Shown one piece after another: positions 33,849 to 42,762 of a stretch of DNA of 64,000 nucleotides (positions are counted from its first letter, which is position 1; the number at the start of each line of letters is the position of its first letter). The DNA comes from Streptomyces sp. CB01635. Lineage in GTDB: Bacteria; Actinomycetota; Actinomycetes; Streptomycetales; Streptomycetaceae. Location: assembly GCF_002803065.1 (NCBI RefSeq), contig NZ_NNBL01000006.1:186001-250000 (forward strand), in the 5' to 3' direction. Made by a program: the position numbers and the translations under genes. The notes under the pieces are model-generated. The model did no database searches. It had not been told where the DNA came from and saw only the letters and a program-made list of their open reading frames with translations.

Positions 33849-34706
33849 ATGAGCTTTGGGCAGGGGGGACCCCAGTGGGGTTCCGGGGGCAGTGGTGGTT
33901 CACAGGGACCGGACTGGGCGGCACTCGCCGAAGCGTCCGAGACACGCGCGCGGCGCCGCCGCTGGCTGATGATCGGCGGTGGCGCGCTCGCCACGGTCGC
34001 CGTCGGCTCGGCCGTCGCGTTCGCGATCGTCTCCGCCAACGGCAAGAACTCGGCCTCGAACAAGCCCGCCGACCAGCTGCCGACGACCGCTGACATCCCC
34101 AGCGACACGGCCACGGCCGACCCTACGTTCGCGGAGACCACGCCCCCGCCCCCGCTCGACCCCAAGGACTTCATCTCCAGCGCCAAGAAGGACAAGGCCC
34201 CGCTCAGCGCGGACACCCTCTTCCCCGGCACCAAGCTGACCGTCAGCGACCGCGTCTACAAGAAGGGCGCGACCGCCAGCACGAAGAGCTGCGCCTCGGC
34301 CACCCAGGGCGCGCTCGGCGGCGTCCTGACGGGCAACGACTGCACGCGCCTGATCCGCGCCACCTACGCGAAGGACGGCGTCGCGGTCACCGTCGGCGTC
34401 GCCGTCTTCGACACGGAGGCCCAGGCCACCAAGGCCAAGAACCAGTACACCAAGGGCACCGTGACCTCCCTGTCCGGCTCGGGCGTCCCCGCGTTCTGCC
34501 GTACGACGATCTGCCGCTCGACCACCAACTCGTACGGCCGCTACGCCTACTTCACGACCGCCGGTTTCACCAGCGGCGGCCGGGACGTCACCACCAAGGA
34601 CCGCGCGGTCTTCACCACCGGTGACGACCTCGCCGAGTTCACGTTCCGTCAGATCACCCGGCGCGGCGAGGCGCAGGCCTCCGCTGCGGCCGAGGCGCCC
34701 CAGTAG
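33849..34706 (+). CDS. Hypothetical protein with one membrane helix and an extracellular Cys-containing domain
   Basis: A 285-residue protein: Gly/Ser-rich cytoplasmic head (MSFGQGGPQWGSGGSGGSQG), basic RARRRRW, one TM helix (LMIGGGALATVAVGSAVAFAI), a Thr/Pro linker, and an outer domain of about 170 residues. Four Cys (KSCAS, NDCTR, FCRTTIC) could form two disulfides. Conserved next to rplM in Streptomyces as I recall, but the function is unknown. Confidence 0.8.
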   Translation: MSFGQGGPQWGSGGSGGSQGPDWAALAEASETRARRRRWLMIGGGALATVAVGSAVAFAIVSANGKNSASNKPADQLPTTADIPSDTATADPTFAETTPPPPLDPKDFISSAKKDKAPLSADTLFPGTKLTVSDRVYKKGATASTKSCASATQGALGGVLTGNDCTRLIRATYAKDGVAVTVGVAVFDTEAQATKAKNQYTKGTVTSLSGSGVPAFCRTTICRSTTNSYGRYAYFTTAGFTSGGRDVTTKDRAVFTTGDDLAEFTFRQITRRGEAQASAAAEAPQ

Positions 34707-34710
34707 GGGC

Positions 34711-35580
34711 TCAGCAGCACCCCGGTTCCGAGAAGGGCGCCCCCGGCAGCGTCCGCCTGTTCCTGGCTTCCTTGCTGCGCGCCGCGAGCAACTCGTCGGC
34801 CGGGTAACCGACTTCCTCCAGCGTCAGGCCGTGCGGCCGCACCACGTGCACCGCCGAGTCCCGTACGCCGGCGGCCAGGACCTTCGCGGGCCAGTCCGGC
34901 GTCCGGTGCCCGTCACCGACGAACAGCATCGCGCCGACCAGCGAGCGCACCATGTTGTGGCAGAACGCGTCGGCCCGGACGGTCGCTTCGAGGATCCCGT
35001 CGGGCGACCGCTCCCACCGCAGCTCCTGGAGCGTACGGATCGTCGTCGCGCCCTCGCGCCGCTTGCAGTACGCGGCGAAGTCGTGCTCCCCGAGCAGCTT
35101 CTCCGCGGCGGTGTTCATCGCGTCGAGGTCCAACTCCCAGTCGTGCCACAGCACATGACTGCGCAACAGCGGATCGACACCGCCCGGGTTGTCGGTCACC
35201 CGGTACACGTACCGACGCCACACGGCGGCGAACCGCGCGTTGAACCCGCTCGGAGCCTGAGCCACCTTCCACACCCGCACATCGTGCGGCAGCCGTCCCG
35301 CGAGCCGGCGCAGGAGCTTGTCCTGGTGCTCGGCCCAGACGTCCTCCGGCAGATCGACATGCGCGACCTGCCCGCGCGCGTGCACCCCGGCGTCGGTCCG
35401 CCCGGCCACGGTCAGCTCGTACGTCTGCGCGGACCGGGTCACGGTCTTCAGCGCGTCCTCGATCTCGCCCTGCACGGTCCGCCGGCCGCTGGCCTGCTTC
35501 GCCCACCCGGAGAAGTCCTTGCCGTCGTACGACAGATCAAGCCGCACCCGCACGAACCCGGGCTCTACCTCGTCACTCAC
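34711..35580 (-). CDS. truA: tRNA pseudouridine(38-40) synthase TruA
   Basis: A 289-residue pseudouridine synthase acting on the anticodon stem of many tRNAs. RLDLSYDGKDFSGWAKQ near the N-terminus and the catalytic Asp in VAGRTDAGVHARGQVAHVDL identify it; RADAFCHNMVRSLVGAML is the other hallmark. Downstream of rplQ, separated by a terminator. Its stop is only 4 bp from the convergent hypothetical gene. Confidence 0.95.
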   Translation of the reverse strand: MSDEVEPGFVRVRLDLSYDGKDFSGWAKQASGRRTVQGEIEDALKTVTRSAQTYELTVAGRTDAGVHARGQVAHVDLPEDVWAEHQDKLLRRLAGRLPHDVRVWKVAQAPSGFNARFAAVWRRYVYRVTDNPGGVDPLLRSHVLWHDWELDLDAMNTAAEKLLGEHDFAAYCKRREGATTIRTLQELRWERSPDGILEATVRADAFCHNMVRSLVGAMLFVGDGHRTPDWPAKVLAAGVRDSAVHVVRPHGLTLEEVGYPADELLAARSKEARNRRTLPGAPFSEPGCC

Positions 35581-35612
35581 TCACAGATCCTCTCAGGCAA
35601 AGGCAATACGAA

Positions 35613-35642
35613 AGCGGGCCCGCCCCGAAGGGCGGACCCGCT
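35613..35642 (-). terminator. Stem-loop after rplQ
   Basis: Two 6-bp stems separated by one C-A mismatch (35613-35625 with 35630-35642) and a CGAA tetraloop. It lies between the rplQ stop (35660) and the truA start (35580), so truA transcription is at least partly uncoupled. Confidence 0.75.
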
Positions 35643-35659
35643 CACATCAAGGCAGAGCC

Positions 35660-36157
35660 TCAGGCGTCCTTGGACTCCTCAGCGGCCTCGACCGCTGCGG
35701 CGTCCTCGACGACCTCGGCGGCCGGAGCGGCAGCCTCGGTGTCCTTGGCGGCACGCTTGGTGGCGGCCTCGGCCTCACCGGTGGCCTGCTGCGCAACCGT
35801 CAGCGCCTCGACCAGCTCGATGACAGCCATGGGCGCGTTGTCGCCACGGCGGTTACCGATCTTGGTGATACGGGTGTAACCACCCGGACGGTTCTCGTAG
35901 CGCGGGGCGATCTCCGTGAAGAGCGTGTGGATGACGCTCTTGTCGGTGATGACCTGGAGCACCTGACGGCGGTTGTGAAGGTCGCCCTTCTTCGCCTTGG
36001 TGACCAGACGCTCCGCGTACGGACGCAGACGACGGGCCTTGGCCTCGGTCGTCGTGATCTTGCCGTGCTCGAAGAGCGACTTCGCGAGGTTCGCGAGAAG
36101 CAGCTTCTCGTGCGCGGCACTGCCGCCCAGACGGGCACCCTTGGCGGGACGCGGCAT
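35660..36157 (-). CDS. rplQ: 50S ribosomal protein L17
   Basis: A 165-residue protein. The L17 core is residues 1-120 (MPRPAKGARLGGSAAHEKLL, ITTTEAKARRLRPYAERLVT). The C-terminal ~45 residues are an Ala/Glu/Val-rich acidic tail (AAKDTEAAAPAAEVVEDAAA), common in actinobacteria. Last gene of the alpha operon. Confidence 0.96.
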   Translation of the reverse strand: MPRPAKGARLGGSAAHEKLLLANLAKSLFEHGKITTTEAKARRLRPYAERLVTKAKKGDLHNRRQVLQVITDKSVIHTLFTEIAPRYENRPGGYTRITKIGNRRGDNAPMAVIELVEALTVAQQATGEAEAATKRAAKDTEAAAPAAEVVEDAAAVEAAEESKDA

Positions 36158-36235
36158 GGTGTTTCTCCTAGATGTCTGCCCCGGCCGTATCAGGTACCAG
36201 GGTCAGTGTCCGAGCGGGCGGATGCCCGTCGGAGA

Positions 36236-36295
36236 CCCGCGCCCCGTAAGGGGCGCGGGGAACTGCGCGACCAGCCGAAGCGGACCCGCAGCCGA
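36236..36295. repeat. Streptomyces dispersed intergenic repeat between rpoA and rplQ
   Basis: An 8-bp stem CGCGCCCC (36238-36245) / GGGGCGCG (36250-36257) with a GTAA loop, followed by GGGAACTGCGCGACCAGCC. This hairpin-plus-tail sequence is one I know as a widespread repeat in Streptomyces intergenic DNA. It takes up much of the 161-bp rpoA-rplQ spacer. Confidence 0.7.
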
Positions 36296-36318
36296 AATCC
36301 GGCGTCCTCGCGGAGCGC

Positions 36319-37341
36319 CTAGTACTGCTCGGTCTCGACGAAGCCCGCGTCCGCGTCGTCGTCGGCGCCGAAGGCGTCGGCGGCGGCGGTCGGGTCGAAG
36401 CCGGGAGGCGAGTCCTTGAGCGCAAGACCCATGCCGGCCAGCTTCGCCTTGACCTCGTCGATCGACTTCGCACCGAAGTTGCGGATGTCGAGCAGGTCCG
36501 CCTCGGAGCGGGCGACGAGCTCACCCACGGAGTGGATGCCCTCGCGCTTGAGGCAGTTGTACGACCGAACGGTGAGCTCGAGCTCCTCGATCGGCAGCGC
36601 CAGATCGGCGGCCAGGGCGGCGTCCGTGGGGGACGGGCCCATGTCGATGCCCTCGGCGTCGATGTTCAGCTCGCGGGCGAGACCGAACAGCTCGACCAGG
36701 GTCTTACCGGCCGACGCCATGGCGTCACGCGGACGCATGGCCTGCTTCGTCTCGACGTCGACGATCAGCTTGTCGAAGTCGGTGCGCTGCTCGACACGGG
36801 TCGCCTCGACCTTGTACGTGACCTTCAGGACCGGCGAGTAGATCGAGTCGACCGGGATGCGCCCGATCTCCTGACCGACCTGCTTGTTCTGGACGGCGGA
36901 GACGTAGCCGCGACCGCGCTCGACGGTCAGCTCCATCTCCAGCTTGCCCTTGCCGTTGAGCGTGGCGAGGACGAGGTCGGGGTTGTGCACCTCGACACCG
37001 GCCGGGGGCGCGATGTCGGCGGCGGTGACCAGTCCCGGGCCCTGCTTGCGCAGGTACATCACGACCGGCTCGTCGTGCTCCGAGGAGACGACCAGCTGCT
37101 TGATGTTCAGGATGAGGTCGGTGACGTCTTCCTTGACGCCCGGCACGGTGGTGAACTCGTGCAGGACACCGTCGATACGGATGCTGGTGACAGCAGCGCC
37201 GGGGATCGACGACAGGAGGGTGCGGCGAAGCGAGTTGCCGAGGGTGTAACCGAAGCCCGGCTCCAGCGGCTCAATGACGAACCGGGAGCGGAACTCGTCG
37301 ACGACCTCTTCGGTCAGCGACGGGCGCTGAGCAATAAGCAT
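36319..37341 (-). CDS. rpoA: DNA-directed RNA polymerase alpha subunit
   Basis: A 340-residue subunit. The N-terminal domain (1-230) with LEPGFGYTLGNSLRRTLLSS dimerises to start RNAP assembly; the C-terminal domain (about 245-315: ELTVRSYNCLKREGIHSVGE) binds UP elements and activators. A short acidic tail (AAADAFGADDDADAGFVETE) ends the protein. Confidence 0.98.
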   Translation of the reverse strand: MLIAQRPSLTEEVVDEFRSRFVIEPLEPGFGYTLGNSLRRTLLSSIPGAAVTSIRIDGVLHEFTTVPGVKEDVTDLILNIKQLVVSSEHDEPVVMYLRKQGPGLVTAADIAPPAGVEVHNPDLVLATLNGKGKLEMELTVERGRGYVSAVQNKQVGQEIGRIPVDSIYSPVLKVTYKVEATRVEQRTDFDKLIVDVETKQAMRPRDAMASAGKTLVELFGLARELNIDAEGIDMGPSPTDAALAADLALPIEELELTVRSYNCLKREGIHSVGELVARSEADLLDIRNFGAKSIDEVKAKLAGMGLALKDSPPGFDPTAAADAFGADDDADAGFVETEQY

Positions 37342-37428
37342 GAAGGAATCCTTCAGTCAGGGGCACCCACTATTTGATGCCCTGATGCCACCGGGTGGCG
37401 GCCCGGTGTTGATGCAGTAACAAGGGTA

Positions 37429-37462
37429 CGGGCGATACGGCCCCTAAGAGCCGTACCGCCCG
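37429..37462 (-). terminator. Stem-loop between rpsK and rpoA
   Basis: CGGGCGATACGGC (37429-37441) pairs with GCCGTACCGCCCG (37450-37462) with one mismatch and an 8-nt loop. It lies in the 152-bp rpsK-rpoA gap and may attenuate transcription between small-subunit genes and rpoA. Confidence 0.6.
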
Positions 37463-37493
37463 AAAACCTCAGACCAAGCAGTCGTACGTCAGG

Positions 37494-37898
37494 TCAGACG
37501 CGGCGACGCTTGGGCGGACGGCAGCCGTTGTGCGGGGTCGGCGTGACGTCCTGGATCGAACCGACCTCGAGGCCCGTGGCCTGGAGGGAACGGATCGCGG
37601 TCTCGCGGCCGGAGCCCGGACCCTTGACGAAGACGTCAACCTTGCGCATGCCGTGCTCCTGGGCGCGACGCGCGGCCGACTCGGCGGCCATCTGCGCGGC
37701 GAACGGAGTGGACTTGCGCGAGCCCTTGAAGCCGACGTGGCCGGCGGAGGCCCACGAGATCACGTTGCCGGTCGGGTCCGTGATGGACACGATCGTGTTG
37801 TTGAACGTGCTCTTGATGTGAGCGTGCCCATGGGCAACGTTCTTCTTTTCCTTGCGGCGCACCTTCTTGGCAGCGCCCTGACGACCCTTGGGGGGCAT
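37494..37898 (-). CDS. rpsK: 30S ribosomal protein S11
   Basis: A 134-residue protein on the 30S platform. HIKSTFNNTIVSITDPTGN and the C-terminal DVTPTPHNGCRPPKRRRV are diagnostic; the N-terminus is lysine-rich. Confidence 0.97.
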   Translation of the reverse strand: MPPKGRQGAAKKVRRKEKKNVAHGHAHIKSTFNNTIVSITDPTGNVISWASAGHVGFKGSRKSTPFAAQMAAESAARRAQEHGMRKVDVFVKGPGSGRETAIRSLQATGLEVGSIQDVTPTPHNGCRPPKRRRV

Positions 37899-37963
37899 CT
37901 ATTACTCCTACGGGAGGTGGTCGGTCCTGCAGCGACAGCTGTCGATAGACCGCTGAGCGAGGA

Positions 37964-38344
37964 CTACTTCTTGCCCGGCTTCTTCTTACCGGCGATGGCG
38001 CGACGCGGGCCCTTGCGGGTACGAGCGTTCGTGCTGGTGCGCTGACCGCGGACGGGCAGGCCACGACGGTGGCGAAGACCCTGGTAGCAGCCGATCTCGA
38101 CCTTGCGGCGGATGTCGGCCTGGATCTCGCGACGGAGGTCACCCTCGGTCTGGATGTTCGCGTCCACGTACTCGCGGATCTTGATCAGGTCCTCTTCGGA
38201 CAGATCACGAACGCGGATGTTGCGGTCCACACCGGTGGCGTCCAGCGTCTGCTGGGACAGCGTGCGGCCAATGCCGAACACGTAGGTGAGGGCAACCTCT
38301 ACGCGCTTGTCGCGCGGGAGGTCAACGCCTTCAAGGCGTGCCAT
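37964..38344 (-). CDS. rpsM: 30S ribosomal protein S13
   Basis: A 126-residue head protein contacting P-site tRNA and the B1 bridge. MARLEGVDLPRDKRVEVALT, YVFGIGRTLSQQTLDATGVD and the basic tail TSTNARTRKGPRRAIAGKKK are typical. Confidence 0.97.
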   Translation of the reverse strand: MARLEGVDLPRDKRVEVALTYVFGIGRTLSQQTLDATGVDRNIRVRDLSEEDLIKIREYVDANIQTEGDLRREIQADIRRKVEIGCYQGLRHRRGLPVRGQRTSTNARTRKGPRRAIAGKKKPGKK

Positions 38345-38531
38345 TCAAGGCTCCTGTTGATACTCGGAGGTCTTCAGCAGAACCGTTCCCAGGTGCCGTA
38401 CGAGGTACATCCTGGGTCCCCGGCCTCCGACCGGGGGTGTCGCCCTCCATTACCAATGGATCTGAAGAGGGACGGGTCCTGCATGTGTGCTTACTTGCGT
38501 CGCGCGAAACTCTGCGAACTGCAGTAGTGCG

Positions 38532-38645
38532 TCAGCCCTGGCGCTGCTTGTGGCGCGGGTTGTCGCAGATAACCATGACCCGGCCGTGACGGCGGATCAC
38601 CCTGCACTTGTCGCAGATCTTCTTGACGCTCGGCTTGACCTTCAT
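38532..38645 (-). CDS. rpmJ: 50S ribosomal protein L36
   Basis: A 37-codon gene: MKVKPSVKKICDKCRVIRRH, then GRVMVICDNPRHKQRQG. Cys11, Cys14, Cys27 and His32 form the zinc ribbon, so this is the zinc-containing (C+) form. It lies 59 bp downstream of infA and 187 bp upstream of rpsM, as in most bacteria. Confidence 0.97.
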   Translation of the reverse strand: MKVKPSVKKICDKCRVIRRHGRVMVICDNPRHKQRQG

Positions 38646-38704
38646 TGGGTGAGGTTCTCCGGGTCAGTGCCACCACCCCGCGCGAGGCAGGGTGCGGGCA
38701 AGAT

Positions 38705-38926
38705 CTACTTGTACCGGTAGACGATCCGGCCACGCGTCAGGTCGTACGGAGACAGCTCCACCACGACCCGGTCGTCAGGGAGGATACGGATGTAGTGCAT
38801 ACGCATCTTGCCGCTGATGTGAGCCAGGACCTGGTGGCCGTTCTGGAGCTCCACCTTGAACATGGCGTTCGGGAGAGACTCGACGACAGTGCCTTCGATC
38901 TCGATGGCACCTTGCTTCTTGGCCAC
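38705..38926 (-). CDS. infA: Translation initiation factor IF-1
   Basis: A 73-residue OB-fold protein: MAKKQGAIEIEGTVVESLPN, ISGKMRMHYIRILPDDRVVV, then ELSPYDLTRGRIVYRYK. It blocks the A site during initiation. Upstream of rpmJ; a 192-bp gap separates it from map. Confidence 0.98.
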   Translation of the reverse strand: MAKKQGAIEIEGTVVESLPNAMFKVELQNGHQVLAHISGKMRMHYIRILPDDRVVVELSPYDLTRGRIVYRYK

Positions 38927-39118
38927 GCTTTGCCCTTCGAATCGACTACCTTGATCGACTCAGCACGTACATGCAGGCATGCGTGTGCACGAGAGCCGAC
39001 GAGTCAGTCTACGTCAGGGCCCCCGGAAAGACGAATCGGGGAAGTTTGCCCCACACTCAAGATCATCATGCAAGGGGACCCGGAGCAGCGAAGACACCCT
39101 CCGCAGCAGCGGCCGTCG

Positions 39119-39955
39119 TCAGGCCAGCGGGTCGGGTGCCGCAGTGACACCGAGCTCGGCCAGCTTCGCCTTGCCGCCGTCGGGGGCCGTGAGGACCAGC
39201 GGGCCCTGTTCGGTCAGCGCGATGGAGTGCTCCCAGTGCGAGGACCAGGTGCCATCCGTGGTGATGACCGTCCAGTCGTCCTCGAGGACCTCGGTGCGCG
39301 GGGTGCCGAGGGAGACCATCGGCTCGATCGCGAGGCAGAAGCCGGGGACGAGCTTCGGACCCTTGCCGCGGCGGCGCTCGACGTAGTTCAGGAGGTGCGG
39401 GTCCATGTGCATCTCGGTGCCGATGCCGTGGCCGCCGTAGTCCTCGACGATGCCGTACTTGCCGCCGCCCGGCTTGGGCTGGCGGCGGATGTAGGACTCG
39501 ATGGCGCGGGAGATGTCGACGAGCCGGTTGCCGTTCTTCATCGCGGCGATGCCGGCCCACATCGACTCCTCGGTCACCCGCGAGAGCTCGACCAGCTCCG
39601 GAGCGTGGCCGGTCCCGACGAACGCGGTGTACGCGGCGTCGCCGTGCCAGCCGTCGATGATCGCGCCGCAGTCGATGGAGATGATGTCGCCGTCCTTGAG
39701 GACGGTCTTCTCGTCCGGGATGCCGTGGACGACGACCTCGTTGACCGAGGTGCAGATGGTCGCGGGGAATCCTCCGTAGCCGAGGAAGTTCGACTTGGCC
39801 CCGTGCTCGTCGAGCACCTTGCGCGCGACCTCGTCCAGGTCCCGGGTGGCGGCACCGGGCACCGCGGCCTCACGCGTCGCCGCGTGGATCGCGGCGACGA
39901 CCAGCCCCGCCTCACGCATCTTGGCGATCTGCTCGGGGGTCTTGATCTGCACCAT
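39119..39955 (-). CDS. map: Methionine aminopeptidase, type I
   Basis: A 278-residue metalloprotease removing N-terminal Met from new proteins. MVQIKTPEQIAKMREAGLVV opens the protein; metal-binding Asp residues lie in ISIDCGAIIDGWHGDAAYT, the His in GIGTEMHMDPHLLNY and Glu residues in CLAIEPM and near the C-terminus. Downstream of adk with a hairpin between. Confidence 0.95.
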   Translation of the reverse strand: MVQIKTPEQIAKMREAGLVVAAIHAATREAAVPGAATRDLDEVARKVLDEHGAKSNFLGYGGFPATICTSVNEVVVHGIPDEKTVLKDGDIISIDCGAIIDGWHGDAAYTAFVGTGHAPELVELSRVTEESMWAGIAAMKNGNRLVDISRAIESYIRRQPKPGGGKYGIVEDYGGHGIGTEMHMDPHLLNYVERRRGKGPKLVPGFCLAIEPMVSLGTPRTEVLEDDWTVITTDGTWSSHWEHSIALTEQGPLVLTAPDGGKAKLAELGVTAAPDPLA

Positions 39956-40007
39956 GGGGGCCTGCGCTCTCCGTCTTCCGTCCTACGGGTTTACCTGGAC
40001 AACACTA

Positions 40008-40040
40008 CGGCCGCGGCGCCCTGTGCGGGCACCGCGGCCG
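40008..40040 (-). terminator. Stem-loop between adk and map
   Basis: CGGCCGCGG (40008-40016) pairs with CCGCGGCCG (40032-40040), and GCCC/GGGC can pair inside. It lies just after the adk stop (40056) and before the map start (39955). Confidence 0.6.
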
Positions 40041-40055
40041 GAGCAGCGTAACGAC

Positions 40056-40709
40056 TTACTTGTCGCGCTTGAGGGCCTCCATGGCCCGCGCGGTCACCTC
40101 GTCGACCTTGCCGAGCGCCGAGATCGTCCGCACCAGGCCCTGGGCCCGGTAGTAGTCGATGATCGGCTCGGTCTGCGTGTGGTAGACCTCGAGCCGCTTG
40201 CGAACGGTGTCCTCGCTGTCGTCCTCGCGCTGGTACAGCTCGCCGCCGCAGACGTCACAGACGCCTTCCTGCTTCGGCTGCTTGTACGACACGTGGAAGA
40301 CGTGCGCGGAGTCCTTGCGGCAGATGCGGCGGCCGGCGATGCGCTTGACCACCTCGTCCTCGGGGACCTCGAGGTCCAGGACCGCGTCGAGCTTCACTTC
40401 GTCCGCCTTGAGGGCGACGTCGAGCGCCTCGGCCTGCGAGACGTTGCGAGGGAAGCCGTCGAGCAGGAAGCCGTTCACGGCGTCCGGCTGCTCCATGCGG
40501 TCCTTGGCCATCCCAATGGTGACTTCGTCGGGAACCAGGTTGCCGGCGTCCATGAACGCCTTTGCCTGCTTGCCCAGCTCCGTGCCCTGGCTGATGTTGG
40601 CACGGAAGAGGTCGCCCGTGGAGATGTGCGGAATCGACAGGTCCTTGGCAAGGAACGCGGCCTGCGTTCCCTTGCCCGCACCGGGCGGCCCGACGAGGAC
40701 GATACGCAT
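40056..40709 (-). CDS. adk: Adenylate kinase
   Basis: A 217-residue enzyme interconverting ATP + AMP and 2 ADP. The P-loop GPPGAGKGTQ is at 7-16; HISTGDLFRANI and GFLLDGFPRNVSQAE follow. The LID carries Cys residues (RRICRK, CDVCGGE), suggesting a structural zinc. Its ATG overlaps the secY stop by 1 nt (TGATG), so it is translationally coupled. Confidence 0.97.
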   Translation of the reverse strand: MRIVLVGPPGAGKGTQAAFLAKDLSIPHISTGDLFRANISQGTELGKQAKAFMDAGNLVPDEVTIGMAKDRMEQPDAVNGFLLDGFPRNVSQAEALDVALKADEVKLDAVLDLEVPEDEVVKRIAGRRICRKDSAHVFHVSYKQPKQEGVCDVCGGELYQREDDSEDTVRKRLEVYHTQTEPIIDYYRAQGLVRTISALGKVDEVTARAMEALKRDK

Positions 40710-42022
40710 CAGCGGAGGAACCCTTCGTAATTGCGCTGCTGAAGCTGGCTCTCGATCTGCTTCACCGTCTCCAGACCGACACCCACGATGATGAGGATGC
40801 TTGTCCCACCGAACGGGAAGTTCTGGCTTGCCCCGAAGCCAACCAACGCCATCGTTGGTACGAGAGCGATCAGACCCAGATACAGCGAACCCGGCCAGGT
40901 GATCCGGTTGAGTACGTAGCTCAGGTACTCAGCGGTCGGCCGGCCAGCCCGGATGCCCGGGATGAAGCCACCATACTTCTTCATGTTGTCCGCGACTTCC
41001 TCGGGGTTGAACGAGATCGCCACGTAGAAGAACGCGAAGAAAACGATCAGGAGGAAGTACGAAACGATGTAATAGGGGTGATTTCCCTTGGTCAGATGGT
41101 CGTTGATCCAGGTCTTCCACCCGGAATTGCCTCCCGCGAACTGCGCGACGAGGGCCGGGATGTAGAGCAGCGACGAGGCGAAGATGACAGGGATCACACC
41201 CGCCTGATTGACCTTCAGCGGGATGTAGGTGGACGTACCGCCGTAAGACCGGCGACCGATCATGCGCTTCGCATACTGGACAGGAATGCGGCGCTGCGCC
41301 TGCTCGACGAACACCACCAGGCCGACCATCACGAGGCCCACCAGGATCACGGCGCCGAACTCGATCCAGCCGCCGGCGAGGTCGCCGGTCGTCTTGATGG
41401 TCCACAGGGCGCTCGGGAAGGTGGCGGCGATCGAGATGAACATCAGGATCGACATGCCGTTGCCGATGCCGCGGTCGGTGATGAGCTCACCGAGCCACAT
41501 GACGATGGCGGTACCGGCGGTCATCGTGATGACCATCGTGATCGTCACGAAGATCGACTGGTCCGGGACGATCTGGTTCGCGACGGGGCAGCCCTGGAAG
41601 AGGGCGCCGCTGCGAGCGGTCGCGACGAGGCCGGTGCCCTGGAGGATGGCGAGCGCCACGGTCAGGTAACGCGTGTACTGCGTGATCTTCGCCGTACCCG
41701 CCTGACCCTCCTTCTTCAGGGCCTCGAGCCGCGGGATCACGACAGTGAGCAGCTGCAGGATGATGCTCGCGGTGATGTACGGCATGATGCCGAGCGCGAA
41801 GATCGTGATCTGCAGGAGCGCGCCACCACTGAACATGTTGACGAGACCGAACAGCCCCTGCGTGCCTTTGTTCGCGTCCACGCATGTCTGGACGTTCGAG
41901 TAGCTGACTCCCGGGATCGGTACATGCGTACCCATCCGGTAGATCACGATGATGCCGAGCGTGAAGAGCAGCTTCTTGCGCAGGTCGGGCGTCTTGAACG
42001 CCCGGGCGAACGCGGTGAGCAC
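40709..42022 (-). CDS. secY: Protein translocase subunit SecY
   Basis: A 437-residue, ten-TM channel protein of the Sec translocon. MLTAFARAFKTPDLRKKLLF, VPIPGVSY, SGGALLQITIFALGIMPYIT and GIGNGMSILMF are standard landmarks. A 282-bp gap with a very strong hairpin separates it from rplO, so it is likely the first gene of a secY-adk unit. A weak candidate promoter element (TTGACT, 42105-42100) lies upstream. Confidence 0.98.
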   Translation of the reverse strand: MLTAFARAFKTPDLRKKLLFTLGIIVIYRMGTHVPIPGVSYSNVQTCVDANKGTQGLFGLVNMFSGGALLQITIFALGIMPYITASIILQLLTVVIPRLEALKKEGQAGTAKITQYTRYLTVALAILQGTGLVATARSGALFQGCPVANQIVPDQSIFVTITMVITMTAGTAIVMWLGELITDRGIGNGMSILMFISIAATFPSALWTIKTTGDLAGGWIEFGAVILVGLVMVGLVVFVEQAQRRIPVQYAKRMIGRRSYGGTSTYIPLKVNQAGVIPVIFASSLLYIPALVAQFAGGNSGWKTWINDHLTKGNHPYYIVSYFLLIVFFAFFYVAISFNPEEVADNMKKYGGFIPGIRAGRPTAEYLSYVLNRITWPGSLYLGLIALVPTMALVGFGASQNFPFGGTSILIIVGVGLETVKQIESQLQQRNYEGFLR

Positions 42023-42231
42023 GGTGCCTCCTGCGACCCCCGCGCACGTGCGTCAGAGGTGACGGTCTTGAGGTTCGATGAATGAAGGAATGCGTAAACA
42101 GTCAAGCACCGGGTGAAGATCCATCAGACTCGTCGCCTTCAGGACACACCGCCCGGCCCGGGGCGTCAGCCCCAGACGGATACAGCACAGTGCAGGCCAC
42201 CATACCGGCGACCATGCCCCCCTTGGAACGA

Positions 42232-42271
42232 CCAACCGGGGATGCCCCAAATATGGGGCATCCCCGGTTGG
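42232..42271 (-). terminator. Perfect 18-bp stem-loop between rplO and secY
   Basis: Arms 42232-42249 and 42254-42271 are perfectly complementary with a 4-nt loop. It begins 33 bp past the rplO stop and should end the rplN-rplO transcript. Confidence 0.88.
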
Positions 42272-42304
42272 GAATCGCTCATGTCATCGAGACGTCTGAA
42301 AAGG

Positions 42305-42760
42305 TCAGACGAGCTCGGTGACGGTACCGCCGGCGGCGGTGATCTTCTCCTTGGCGGAGTTGGAGACGGCGTCAACCGTCACCTGCAGCGCCACGGTGAG
42401 CTCACCCTGGCCGAGGACCTTGACGAGGCTGTTCTTGCGAACGGCACCCTTGGCGACGAGACCCTCAACGGTGACCTCGCCACCTTCCGGGTACAGCGCG
42501 CTCAGCTTGTCGAGGTTCACGACCTGGAACTCGGTCTTGAACGGGTTCTTGAAGCCCTTGAGCTTCGGGAGACGCATGTGGAGGGGCATCTGGCCACCCT
42601 CGAAGCGCTCCGGAACCTGGTAACGGGCCTTCGTGCCCTTGGTACCACGACCGGCCGTCTTACCCTTGGACGCCTCACCGCGACCCACACGGGTCTTCGC
42701 GGTCTTGGCGCCCGGGGCGGGACGGAGGTTGTGGATCTTGAGCGGGTTGTTCTCCGCCAT
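42305..42760 (-). CDS. rplO: 50S ribosomal protein L15
   Basis: A 151-residue protein: LKIHNLRPAPGAKTAKTRVG, the Gly/Lys-rich RNA-binding segment GRGTKGTKAR and GGQMPLHMRLPKLKGFKNP. Last gene of the unit before the hairpin; 2 nt separate it from rpmD. Confidence 0.97.
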   Translation of the reverse strand: MAENNPLKIHNLRPAPGAKTAKTRVGRGEASKGKTAGRGTKGTKARYQVPERFEGGQMPLHMRLPKLKGFKNPFKTEFQVVNLDKLSALYPEGGEVTVEGLVAKGAVRKNSLVKVLGQGELTVALQVTVDAVSNSAKEKITAAGGTVTELV

Positions 42761-42762
42761 GA

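Noticed and set aside
38400..38440. Terminator between rpmJ and rpsM
   Set aside because: The only stem is 6 bp with a 7-8-nt loop; too weak to call in DNA of this GC content.
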